A stretch of DNA of 64,000 nt from Gammaproteobacteria bacterium (GTDB taxonomy: Bacteria; Pseudomonadota; Gammaproteobacteria; JACKNK01). The notes below the pieces were generated by a model that saw nothing but the letters and a program-made list of their open reading frames with translations, was not told the origin of the DNA and ran no database searches. The number at the start of each line of letters is the position of its first letter. Position 1 is the stretch's first letter. The stretch spans positions 5,001 to 69,000 of the forward strand of contig JACKNJ010000002.1 of NCBI GenBank assembly GCA_024234895.1, read 5' to 3'. Position numbers and translations under genes: made by a program. Of this stretch, positions 18,140-26,707 are shown in pieces.

Positions 18140-19183
18140 TCACCCGAGGCTGCGCGCGAGCCAGGGGCCCACGATCCGGCTGACGGGCAGCGGCAGGCGC
18201 TGCCAGGCAGCGATGAACAACCGGTATTTGGGATTCAGCGGATTCACGTCCGGGAGTTCCTCGGCGTTGATCAGATGGAATTCATAATGCAGCGGCTGCG
18301 GCTCGAAACCCCAGTTCTTCTTGAAGCTGTACGAGCCGGTGCCCTGCTTGCTGCGCCCGTAATCGAACACGCGCACGCCGCGCGCGGCGGCCCGCCGCAT
18401 GACCTCCCAGTACATGAAGTCGTTGCCCTTGAGCTCGCGCGCCAGATCGTTGCCGCCGCCGTAGTACGGCAGCACCTCGTCGCGGAAATAGAAGCTCATC
18501 ACGCCGGCGACCAGACGCCCCTCGTGGGTGATCACGAGCAGTTCGCAGGCGTCGCCGAATTCGGCTTTCAGGGCCGCGAACCAGCGTTTCGGCATCACCG
18601 GCGTGCCGAGATTGCGGACGCTCTCCGAGTAGGCCAGGAAGAAGCGCTCGACATCCGTATCGACCTCGCCGACCAGCCCGGCCTCGATACCCTTGCGCAC
18701 CATCGCCCGCTGCTTGCGCGGGATCGCCTTCATGTTGGCGTCGTCGTCGGCGCTGATCTGCTTGCGGAAGGTCACGTACAGGTCCTTGCGGGGCCAGTCC
18801 GGATTGCGCTCGTCGAGGTGCCGCAGTTCGAGATGATCGACACCGCGCTCCCCGGCGATCGCGATCGCGCGCGCCTGCAACGCGGCGGCGGCCTCGGCAT
18901 CGTCGGCGGCGACGCCTCCGTAGACGCAGAACGGCACCGAGGTCAGCGCGTTGCCGAACAGGCGGCTGCGCACCTGGCCGAGCGGCAGTACGCCGACGAT
19001 CGCGCCGTCGCGTTCCGCGTAGAGGTAATCGGTGCGATGGTCGAGCGTGGCGTGGATCACGCGCTGCCAGCCGGACAGATGGAAGAAGGTCGCTTGCGGA
19101 CATCCGTGTACGTAGGCGTCCCAACGTTGACGCTCGCTCGCGGTCGAATCGACGGCGAGCGTCCTGATCTCGACTTGCGTCAT
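18140..19183 (-). CDS. FemAB family protein, XrtA/PEP-CTERM associated
   Basis: A 347-residue GNAT-like protein of the FemAB group (TIGR03019 type). Family enzymes transfer an amino acid from tRNA or an acyl group to a cell-surface substrate. The C-terminal half has the typical FDYGRSKQGTGSYSFKKNWG segment, and HLSGWQRVI marks the N-terminus. Its ATG overlaps the upstream deacetylase stop by 4 bases (ATGA). The actual acceptor in XrtA systems is unknown; modification of the polysaccharide or its lipid carrier is an inference. Confidence 0.92.
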   Translation of the reverse strand: MTQVEIRTLAVDSTASERQRWDAYVHGCPQATFFHLSGWQRVIHATLDHRTDYLYAERDGAIVGVLPLGQVRSRLFGNALTSVPFCVYGGVAADDAEAAAALQARAIAIAGERGVDHLELRHLDERNPDWPRKDLYVTFRKQISADDDANMKAIPRKQRAMVRKGIEAGLVGEVDTDVERFFLAYSESVRNLGTPVMPKRWFAALKAEFGDACELLVITHEGRLVAGVMSFYFRDEVLPYYGGGNDLARELKGNDFMYWEVMRRAAARGVRVFDYGRSKQGTGSYSFKKNWGFEPQPLHYEFHLINAEELPDVNPLNPKYRLFIAAWQRLPLPVSRIVGPWLARSLG

Positions 19184-20043
19184 GCGGCGCGCTCGTGCCG
19201 GTCAGCGGGCAGGAAGATCTCGTCCATGCGACCCCAGCGGAACTCACCGAGCAGACGGTGGAGACGCGCCTCGGTACGCCCCAGATTCACGTAATGCCGG
19301 AAGCGGGTCTTCGCCGAGATGCCGGGCTGGCGCGGCTGGTCCGGGTCGATCTCCCAGGGGTGGAAATAGAAGATCACCGGCTGTCCATCGACCCGGTTCA
19401 CGCGGCGCAGCGCCATGCGAAACACCTGGTAGGGCAGCAGCCGGAACCAGCCACCGCCGGAGAACGGCAGCTTGCGGTCGCCGAGCATGACCGTGGTGAC
19501 CGGTATCTCGAGCAGATCCAGGCCCTCCGGATGAAAGGGGAAGCGTGGCGCCTCCGGCATCCCGTACAGGTCGTGGTGGATCGGAAAGATGCTCGAGCTG
19601 TAATCGTGCCCGGTCTCGGCGAGCACGTTCAGCGCCCACAGATTGTCGCGACCGATCGAGTAACTGGCCGCGCGATAACCGCGCACGCGCACGCCGGTCA
19701 CGTCTTCGAGCAGCGCCTTGGTGCGCGTCACGTCGGCGCGGAACTCGGCGGGGCCTTGGTTGACCACGCGGACGTGCGACCAGCCGTGACTGGCCACCTC
19801 ATGGCCCTCGTCGACCATGCGCCGCAGCAGGCCGGGGAACCGCTCCGCGACCCAGCCCAGGGTGAAAAAGGTCGCGCGGGTATCGTGTTCGGCGAGCAGA
19901 TCGAGAATGCGCTGCGTGTTGCGTTCGACGCGCGGCGTGATGGCATCCCAGGCACTCCGTTCGACGTACGGCTCCATCGCCGAAACCTGGAAGTAGTCCT
20001 CGACATCGATGGTCATCGCATTGATCGGCGACGATGTGTTCAT
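19180..20043 (-). CDS. XrtA system polysaccharide deacetylase (DUF3473 type)
   Basis: A 287-residue NodB-type deacetylase. The first metal motif is MTIDVEDYFQVSAMEP, the second is VASHGWSH, and the C-terminal DUF3473-like part has IFYFHPWEIDPDQPRQP. It is the XrtA-specific type (TIGR03006, from memory), thought to trim acetyl groups during polymer export. It overlaps both neighbours by 4 bases (ATGA at each junction), which places ATPase - deacetylase - FemAB in one translational unit. Confidence 0.93.
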   Translation of the reverse strand: MNTSSPINAMTIDVEDYFQVSAMEPYVERSAWDAITPRVERNTQRILDLLAEHDTRATFFTLGWVAERFPGLLRRMVDEGHEVASHGWSHVRVVNQGPAEFRADVTRTKALLEDVTGVRVRGYRAASYSIGRDNLWALNVLAETGHDYSSSIFPIHHDLYGMPEAPRFPFHPEGLDLLEIPVTTVMLGDRKLPFSGGGWFRLLPYQVFRMALRRVNRVDGQPVIFYFHPWEIDPDQPRQPGISAKTRFRHYVNLGRTEARLHRLLGEFRWGRMDEIFLPADRHERAA

Positions 20044-21245
20044 GGACGGTTCTGGTCCGACGGGCGCGCGTCAGTGTCGCCCGCATCGAACTCGACATCA
20101 TCGAGGCCGTGATCGTCATCAAACGCCGGTTCGGCGTCACTGCCCGGATAATCGATCGACGGCGTGTCCGGGGCTTCCATCGCGCCGCCGAGCGGCGCCG
20201 GCGGTGCCAGGTCGACGCGCGCCTCCATCAGGCGCGCCTCCAGGTCGGCGATGCGTGCCTCCAGTTCGGCGACGCGCTCCTCGAGCGCGGCCTCGCGATG
20301 CCCCTGCTTCAGCATCTGCTCGATGGCCGTGCCCAACGCGGCGAACTGCGCGGCCACGCCATCGCTGGACACCGCGACATCGGCCGCCGTGGCCGCCGCG
20401 GTGGTCTCGTCGGCGACCGTCTCCAGGCCCTGCGCGCGCAGTTCCTCCAGCAGCTCCTCGGAGACCAGCCGCACCGCCTCGGCGTCGATGACGTGCCGCT
20501 CCTCCAGAAAGCCGAACAGCATCAGGCGGTCGCAGAGGGTGTTGATCCGGCGCGGGATGCCGCTTGCGTAGCGGTGAATCTCGGCGAAGGCACCCTGGCT
20601 GAATTCGGGGTCGCCATGCCAGTCGACCTGACGCAGGCGATGCAGCACGTAGCCCTCGGTTTCCTCGGCATCCATCGGACTGAGGTGGTAGGAGGCGATC
20701 ACGCGCTGCCGGAACTGCTCCATGTCGGCGCGTTGCAGGGTGTGGCGGAATTCGGTCTGGCCAACCAGGAACACCTGGAAATACGGCTTTCCGCGATGCT
20801 GCTGATTGGTCAGCATGCGCAGTTCCTCAAGCGCCTCCGAGGTCAGGTTCTGGGCCTCGTCGATCAACAGCACGACGCGCAGACCATCCTCTATGCGGGC
20901 ACGCAGAAACGCCTCCACGCGCTGCAGCACGGCAGCGCGATGCAGACCGTCGTAAGTGATGCCCAGCGCGGCGCCGATGCGTTCGATGACCTCTCTGGCC
21001 GCCATCGGCGTCGCCACCATCTCGGCGGCGACCACGTCATCGCCCAACTCCGACAGCAGCACCTTCAGCAGGGTGGTCTTGCCCGCCCCGACATGGCCGG
21101 TGATGACCACGAAGCCCTCGCCCTGGGTCAGCCCGTAGCGCAGGTAGGCCAATGCGCGCTTGTGCACGGCACTGACGTAAAGAAATTCCGGGGCCGGGGT
21201 CAACCGGAACGGCTTGGCGCTCAGGTTGTAATAGTTTTCGTACAT
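20040..21245 (-). CDS. XrtA/PEP-CTERM system-associated ATPase (ExeA-like)
   Basis: A 401-residue AAA ATPase of the general-secretion-protein-A type. Walker A is ITGHVGAGKTTLLKVLL (about residue 47), Walker B is RVVLLIDEAQNLTSEALEEL, and an ExeA-like start MYENYYNLSAKPFRL is present. After about residue 290 there is a coiled coil (EERVAELEARIADLEARL) and an acidic tail. It may power or gate assembly of the export apparatus; its mechanism is not known. It lies between the outer-membrane protein gene and the deacetylase gene. Confidence 0.92.
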   Translation of the reverse strand: MYENYYNLSAKPFRLTPAPEFLYVSAVHKRALAYLRYGLTQGEGFVVITGHVGAGKTTLLKVLLSELGDDVVAAEMVATPMAAREVIERIGAALGITYDGLHRAAVLQRVEAFLRARIEDGLRVVLLIDEAQNLTSEALEELRMLTNQQHRGKPYFQVFLVGQTEFRHTLQRADMEQFRQRVIASYHLSPMDAEETEGYVLHRLRQVDWHGDPEFSQGAFAEIHRYASGIPRRINTLCDRLMLFGFLEERHVIDAEAVRLVSEELLEELRAQGLETVADETTAAATAADVAVSSDGVAAQFAALGTAIEQMLKQGHREAALEERVAELEARIADLEARLMEARVDLAPPAPLGGAMEAPDTPSIDYPGSDAEPAFDDDHGLDDVEFDAGDTDARPSDQNRP

Positions 21246-21309
21246 GGCTGGGTCGCGATCGCTTGCTTGGGTCCGTCGGAATCCGGAAAGCCGGAATCCA
21301 ACTCGGGAT

Positions 21310-22713
21310 TTACATGGTAAAGCCTACCGAGAAGCTCAATTGATTTTCCTCGAATTCCGCAGCTGAACTGGTCGATGACTGCCATTGCCGTTGGTAGGAC
21401 GCACTCAGATTCACGTCACGCCCCAGCGGCCTGGAGGCGGACAGGCCAACGCTGGTGAATTCATCCTGCTGGCTGGTCAAACCGAACTCGGCGATGCGGT
21501 GCGTGCCATTGAGCGAAACCGCGATCGAGGAGGGAAACGTCACGCTCACCCCGCCGCTCAAGGTCAGGATCGAATCCTCCACCTGGGTCGCGGTGCTCTC
21601 GCGTTGCAGCCGGTTCACGGACAGACTCACGCGGCTGCGGCGGCTCGACAAAGCGTAGTTGCCCGCCAACGACTCGGTGATGAACACATTGGTCGCTTCC
21701 ACCGGCACGCCAAAGCCGACCAGCACCGTGCCGGTATCGTCGAAGACCGGCTGGCCGAGTTGCAGGGTAGACGTCGTCGCCAGGGACTGGTTGTAGCTCA
21801 ACGACAGATTGCTGCGGCGCATGGCGTGCGTGATGTTGGTCGAATACGTCCGCGAGAAGTAACGATTGCCGATGCTCGCCGACACCGATGTCCGCGGACC
21901 GGCGTTCCAGTTGACACCGAGATCCCAAATCGAGCCCTCCGGATTCACGGCGGACTGGAAATCGTTGTTCTCCCAGCCGGTGCCACCGAACACGCTGGTC
22001 TTGGGGCCGACCCGGTAACTGAGCTGCCCCCGCATGCTGCGTTGAATCGCATTCGAGGACCCATCCCTGGAACCATTCGCGGTCAGCGACCAACCGACCT
22101 TGTTGAATCGCGAACCGCTGCTCACACCCAGCACAAGGCTCTTGTTGGCGCCACCCGGGTTGGCACCGGTCTGATAGCTCACCTGGTCGTAACCAACCCG
22201 TCCGTTGACAATGGCGACGTCGCCGAGGCGCAGATTCAGATCCGGCGACAGGCTCAGCGTGCCGACGTTGGTCCGATTGGTCGTGGCGGTGATATTGGAG
22301 TTCGTCACCGTGCCCTGCTCGTTGATGATCTGCTGGCTGTGCGTCACCCGCGCGCTCAGGTTGAACTGATCTTTCAGCGCCTTGAGGTTCGCGGCAGCGT
22401 TGAGCTGATGGAATTGGGCATCGGCACCCCGCCCCTTCGCATAGCTGATGTCCTGCAGCCGATAGTCGACCTCGAGATTCAGGTGCCGGCCCTCGCCACG
22501 CACGCTGACCCCTGGGCTGACCTGACGGACCCAGGTGGCGGTGCCGTCGGAACTGGCCGCACTGACGTTGTCGGTATAGGTCTCGGTCAGACCGACGTTG
22601 AAATCCGTCCTGAACTCGGCAGCCGACACCCATGCCGGCGCGGCGACACCGAGCGCCCAAACCAGCACGGACAGCCGACGGACGCAAGGACGGACGGGCA
22701 CCACCGCAGCCAT
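21310..22713 (-). CDS. PEP-CTERM system-associated outer-membrane protein
   Basis: A 467-residue protein with an N-terminal signal peptide ending near APAWVSA and then alternating amphipathic strands up to a C-terminal aromatic-type ending (QLSFSVGFTM), as in outer-membrane beta-barrels. It matches the TIGR03016 type that always sits beside the XrtA ATPase and kinase genes. It may be the outer-membrane channel or a barrel that supports secretion of the polymer; the Wza-like protein at 25829 is too short to span the outer membrane in the same way. Confidence 0.88.
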   Translation of the reverse strand: MAAVVPVRPCVRRLSVLVWALGVAAPAWVSAAEFRTDFNVGLTETYTDNVSAASSDGTATWVRQVSPGVSVRGEGRHLNLEVDYRLQDISYAKGRGADAQFHQLNAAANLKALKDQFNLSARVTHSQQIINEQGTVTNSNITATTNRTNVGTLSLSPDLNLRLGDVAIVNGRVGYDQVSYQTGANPGGANKSLVLGVSSGSRFNKVGWSLTANGSRDGSSNAIQRSMRGQLSYRVGPKTSVFGGTGWENNDFQSAVNPEGSIWDLGVNWNAGPRTSVSASIGNRYFSRTYSTNITHAMRRSNLSLSYNQSLATTSTLQLGQPVFDDTGTVLVGFGVPVEATNVFITESLAGNYALSSRRSRVSLSVNRLQRESTATQVEDSILTLSGGVSVTFPSSIAVSLNGTHRIAEFGLTSQQDEFTSVGLSASRPLGRDVNLSASYQRQWQSSTSSAAEFEENQLSFSVGFTM

Positions 22714-22797
22714 CGTGATCAGCCCGCGTTCAGGCGGGCCGGATGACAGACAGCAGGGGCCGGCGCGGGGCCGGCGGCGCGACCGGACCCCGCCCCG

Positions 22798-24141
22798 TCA
22801 CTGACCGTAGCCGCCATACCCGCCATACCCGCCGTACCCGCCATACCCGCCATACCCGCCATACCCGCCATAGCCGCCGTAATTGCTGTAGCCGCCGCCG
22901 TAGTTGTAGCGATAGTCGTAGTAGTAGCCGCCACTACGCCGTCCGGTGACCTTGTTGAGGATGATGCCGACCGACTTGTTAATGTCGACGACCTTGAGCG
23001 CCTCCTTGACCACGCCCTGCGGCGTGCGGTTCGCCTCGATGACGACCACGATCTGCGACATCAGATTGGCGAGCACGGAGGCCTCGTTGGTCACGATCAG
23101 CGGCGGGGAATCGAAGATGATGACGCGATCGGGATATCGCTCGGCGAGCTCGATGGTCAGATTGCGCATGAAATCGCTAGCCAGCAGCTCCACCGAGTGC
23201 GGATGACGTCGCCCCGCCGGCAGCAGCTTCAACTTGGGCACGTTGGTCGACAGCAGCACGTCGGGCAGGCGGATGTCGTTGTTGGTGAGCACATCGATCA
23301 GGCCGACCTCGGTGCCGATGTCGAACAGACGCTCCATGGACGGCTTGGCCACGTCGGCGTCGACCAGCAGCGCCGTCTTGTCCATCTCCATGGCGATCGA
23401 CATGGCCAGATTGACGGCGGTGAAGGTCTTGCCCTCGCCCGGTACCGCGCTGGTGACCATGATCAGGTTCGGATGCCGGATCGCGAACTCCGGATTGCCG
23501 TTCGTCGACTCCTCGATGTTCATCAGCAGGGGGCGTTTGATCAGCCGGTACTCCTCGGCGATCTTGCTGCGCGGCGCGGTCGGCACGACCATGCCGATCT
23601 CGGAGATGCGATCGAGGTCGATATCCACATGCAGGCCGCGCGAGGTCTCCGCCCTGTCCGCCGCAGCCGGCGTGTGCCCCGGCTGCTCGTACGCGGGTCG
23701 CACCGGGCGCTTCGCATCGCCGGTCGGCTCGTCCCGCATCAGCCGGGTCGGCGAATCGTCCACCGGCGGCAGATCCCGGGATTCCGCCAAGGCCATGTCG
23801 CGCATGTCCTCATAGCGCTCGGCGAGCCGCTCGACCGCGTCATCCATGTGATGGCTGGCGACGCGACGATCCGGCGCGGCACGCGCGCCTTCCCCGCCCA
23901 TGGTCGCGGGCGGGTCCATCGCGACTCGGTCCATCAGGCGTTCCGCGAGACTGCGTGCCCCGTCGTTCACGACCGGTGGCTCGCGCTGATCGACATCCGC
24001 ACCGGCGGTCGCGTGATCCGCTGCAGGCGCTTCAGCCGCCATCGCCGGTTCGACCGGCGGAACCGTCATCCGCTCGTCGGATACCTTCGGCGACGTCGGC
24101 GCAGACGCCTTTTTCTCCATGAGACGATCAATGAGACTCAC
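22798..24141 (-). CDS. XrtA-associated tyrosine autokinase with YGG-repeat tail
   Basis: A 447-residue cytoplasmic BY-kinase that phosphorylates tyrosines in its own tail and controls polymer length through the Wzz-like partner. An acidic N-terminal region (about 170 residues) precedes the P-loop domain: Walker A SAVPGEGKTFTAVNLA, A' LLVDADVAKPS and Walker B RVIIFDSPP. The tail begins GGYYYDYRYNYGGGYSN and continues with eight perfect YGG repeats, about 16 tyrosines in all. Usual tails have a shorter irregular tyrosine cluster. The start overlaps the upstream chain-length gene by ATGA. Confidence 0.93.
   Translation of the reverse strand: MSLIDRLMEKKASAPTSPKVSDERMTVPPVEPAMAAEAPAADHATAGADVDQREPPVVNDGARSLAERLMDRVAMDPPATMGGEGARAAPDRRVASHHMDDAVERLAERYEDMRDMALAESRDLPPVDDSPTRLMRDEPTGDAKRPVRPAYEQPGHTPAAADRAETSRGLHVDIDLDRISEIGMVVPTAPRSKIAEEYRLIKRPLLMNIEESTNGNPEFAIRHPNLIMVTSAVPGEGKTFTAVNLAMSIAMEMDKTALLVDADVAKPSMERLFDIGTEVGLIDVLTNNDIRLPDVLLSTNVPKLKLLPAGRRHPHSVELLASDFMRNLTIELAERYPDRVIIFDSPPLIVTNEASVLANLMSQIVVVIEANRTPQGVVKEALKVVDINKSVGIILNKVTGRRSGGYYYDYRYNYGGGYSNYGGYGGYGGYGGYGGYGGYGGYGGYGQ
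22807..22887 (-). repeat. 9-bp tandem repeat coding the YGG tail
   Basis: Eight copies of the 9-base unit TAYGGCGGS, differing almost only at third codon positions. It encodes (Tyr-Gly-Gly)8 at the kinase C-terminus. Such an array can change copy number by slippage while keeping the frame. Confidence 0.9.
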
Positions 24142-25811
24142 AGGAAACGCTCCTTGACTTCGCTGATCTTGCTCGCCACGTCGACATCAAACACCTCGAG
24201 CGCGAGCACCCCCGCGAAGGCACTCAACAACGCGGCAAGGGCGGTGAGGTACAGCAACAGACTGACGCGTTTGCGGAAAACCTGACCAGGGGCCGGCACC
24301 ATCGCCACCGTACCCAATACCGGCAGTCCGGTAGCGGCCTCGACCGAACGCGTCGAATCGAACACCGGGCGGGTCAGCGCCAACAACAGCGCTACCGCCA
24401 AACCCGCGACTGCCGCCGCGACCAGCACCGTGACCAGGAAGATGAGTCGGGGCGGACCGGTAGGCTCAAGCGGCACGCGCGGCGGATCAATGATCTTGAA
24501 CTTGACGTTGTCCGAGCTCTCGTCCGCCTCCTGAGAAATACGCGCCGATTCCAGTCGCGCCACCAGCGCGTCGTACTGCTTCTTGTTGACCTCGTAGTTC
24601 CGGTTGAGGCGTTTCATTTCCGCTTCGATCTGCGGCAGGGTGTCGACCATGCTCTGCAGTTCCTTGATGCGCGCCTCATAGTCCTGCACGCGGACCCGGA
24701 CACTGGCGAGTTCGGCGTCGGTCTCACCCAGGGTGATACGCAGTTGCTGATAGATCGGGTTGGTCTCGGCAGCACTGCTGCCCTGCGGCGAGCCGAAGAT
24801 CATGCCGAAATCGTCCGGCGGGACCTCGGTATTGGGGGCGCCTTCGACGGCCTCGGTGTCCACGCCGAGATCCTCGAGCTTCTGCTTCTCGAGCTCCTGG
24901 ATGGTGCGCTCGATGGCCACCACGTCCGGATGCTTCTCGGTGAAGTTGAGCAGCAATTCGTCCTTTCTCAGCAACATCGCCTGAATGCGCTGGTCGATCG
25001 GACTGAGCTCGGAAACCTTGTCGGCCTCGACCCGCGCACGCTTCCGGCCCGGCGTGGTCGCTTGCGCGAAGCCGAAAGTCGGCTCCTCGCCTTCGATCTG
25101 GCGTTCCAGTTCGCCACGCCGCATCTCCAGCTCACGCATGTACAGACGCGCCTTCTCGAGCTCAGCGCCCAGGCCCTCCATGCGCGAGTAATAGCCGCCG
25201 CCCTGACCCGGCATCATGCCGACGTGCTTGCGCTGGAAGTCCTTGAGACGTTCTTCGCCGGCGATCAACCTTTGTTCGTATTCGCGGATCTGTTGTTCGA
25301 GGAACTGCTGCGCGGTGTCGGTGTCCTTGCGGCTCGCGCCCAGGGTGCTTTCCACGAAGATGTTCAGCAGCGACTGCACCACCCGTTTGGCCAGTTGCGG
25401 GTCCGAATCGTCGTAGGCAATCGTGTAAAGCTGCTGGCCGCGCGCAGTCTCGATCGAGATGTTGCCGGCCAGCCTGTCGAGCAGCTTCTCCATGGCTTCC
25501 GGGGTCTTCACCTGGAGGTCCATGTCGGTCATGCGCGCGATCTTTTCCAGATTCGGCCGGCTGAGCAGGCTGCGGGTCATGAACGCCACCCGCTGGGTGA
25601 CGTCGACGTTGACGGCGATACCGGACAACAGCGGCCTCAGCGTCGATTGCGTGTCCACGTAAACGCGCGCGCTGGCCTGATACTCATCAGGCATGCCGAG
25701 CACGAAGAACCAGCCCACCAGGCAGATCACCCAAGCCGCCAGCATGCCCGGCCAGCGGAACCGGACCACGCCATAGATATACGAGAGGACAAGGGCGATA
25801 AGGTCTTGCAT
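24138..25811 (-). CDS. XrtA system chain-length determinant (Wzz/GNVR)
   Basis: A 557-residue polysaccharide co-polymerase. One transmembrane helix near the N-terminus (about residues 20-42) and one near residues 435-460, plus a third hydrophobic segment close to the C-terminus, frame a large periplasmic coiled coil (about residues 150-420). It has the family sequence LNRNYEVNKKQYDALVARLES (GNVR-type). It sets chain length together with the tyrosine kinase, whose gene overlaps its stop. It is preceded by the exporter gene after 17 bases. Confidence 0.93.
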   Translation of the reverse strand: MQDLIALVLSYIYGVVRFRWPGMLAAWVICLVGWFFVLGMPDEYQASARVYVDTQSTLRPLLSGIAVNVDVTQRVAFMTRSLLSRPNLEKIARMTDMDLQVKTPEAMEKLLDRLAGNISIETARGQQLYTIAYDDSDPQLAKRVVQSLLNIFVESTLGASRKDTDTAQQFLEQQIREYEQRLIAGEERLKDFQRKHVGMMPGQGGGYYSRMEGLGAELEKARLYMRELEMRRGELERQIEGEEPTFGFAQATTPGRKRARVEADKVSELSPIDQRIQAMLLRKDELLLNFTEKHPDVVAIERTIQELEKQKLEDLGVDTEAVEGAPNTEVPPDDFGMIFGSPQGSSAAETNPIYQQLRITLGETDAELASVRVRVQDYEARIKELQSMVDTLPQIEAEMKRLNRNYEVNKKQYDALVARLESARISQEADESSDNVKFKIIDPPRVPLEPTGPPRLIFLVTVLVAAAVAGLAVALLLALTRPVFDSTRSVEAATGLPVLGTVAMVPAPGQVFRKRVSLLLYLTALAALLSAFAGVLALEVFDVDVASKISEVKERFL

Positions 25812-25828
25812 CGCGGTTTACCGCCGAC

Positions 25829-26488
25829 TCAGAAAAGGGCCTCGGGGATGATCAACACATCGCCCGGCAGAATCTTCGCATTAGCCTTGATGTCCCCTCG
25901 TTTGATCAGGTCTTCCAGGCGGACCACGTACTGTTTTTCGCCATCCTCTTCCTGGCGGACCAGCACGGCATTGTTGCCGTCCGCGAACGCGGTCAGACCA
26001 CCGACCTGGATCATCAGATCGAGCAGTGTCATGTCTTCCTGATAGTTCAGCGCACGGGGTTGCGAGGCCTCGCCGAGCACGCGGATCTGATCGGAGAACG
26101 GCCCGGAGAAACCGGTGACGATGATGGTGACCACCGGCGCCTTGACGTAGGTGGACAGGACCTCCTCGACGTCGCGGGCGAGTTCGGTCGGGGTCTTGCC
26201 GGCCGCTTGCAGATCCTCGACCAGCGGTGTGGTGATCTTGCCATCGGGGCGCACCGGCACCGAGTTCGACAACTCGGCGTTGCGCCAGACGAAAATCCGC
26301 ACGTTGTCGCCCGGCCCTATCCGGTACAGCGGCGACGCGACGTTGTTCACCTCCGCCGAGGCGTTCAGCTCCGGATGGTCGCCGTCGGTCGAGCAGGCGG
26401 CCAACAGCACGAGACTGGTCAGCAACACTCCGAAGTGGGAGAACCAACCGGATTTGCCGCGCCGGCAAGGAGTACGCATCGAACTCAT
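25829..26488 (-). CDS. XrtA polysaccharide export lipoprotein (Wza-like)
   Basis: A 219-residue outer-membrane lipoprotein. The signal peptide ends in the lipobox LLAACS (Cys about residue 32). The Poly_export domain YRIGPGDNVRIFVWRN follows, then a SLBB-like segment with VLGEASQPRALNYQEDMTL. It is the short exporter type seen in XrtA loci (TIGR03027 type). The ATG at 26488 is the first of two. The 219-base gap upstream separates it from the TPR gene and may hold its own promoter. Confidence 0.93.
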   Translation of the reverse strand: MSSMRTPCRRGKSGWFSHFGVLLTSLVLLAACSTDGDHPELNASAEVNNVASPLYRIGPGDNVRIFVWRNAELSNSVPVRPDGKITTPLVEDLQAAGKTPTELARDVEEVLSTYVKAPVVTIIVTGFSGPFSDQIRVLGEASQPRALNYQEDMTLLDLMIQVGGLTAFADGNNAVLVRQEEDGEKQYVVRLEDLIKRGDIKANAKILPGDVLIIPEALF

Positions 26489-26707
26489 TCTGTTTCCGCT
26501 CTCATTGAGTAATTCCGATTCGATCGTGGTGTCCCCGGACGCTCGGCATCCGCGCGCGGCACCTCAAACCAGTTTATGAGGAATATCGCTTAACTATCAG
26601 ATTCAAAACAACGAACCGTGAGGAGTGTAGTAGTTTGAGACGCCCAAGCCACCCCCCGTGGCATGAACTTGACGAGGCCGACCCGACCTACAGTACGAGC
26701 ATCCGCC
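26489..26707. promoter_or_regulatory. gene-free gap upstream of the exporter gene
   Basis: A 219-base gap within the XrtA run. It has an AT-rich centre (about 26570-26640) unlike the GC-rich surroundings and is the likeliest site for an internal promoter driving exporter-Wzz-kinase. I find no convincing -35/-10 pair at proper spacing and no -24/-12 box. A small GC hairpin without T-run lies at 26648-26662. Confidence 0.3.
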
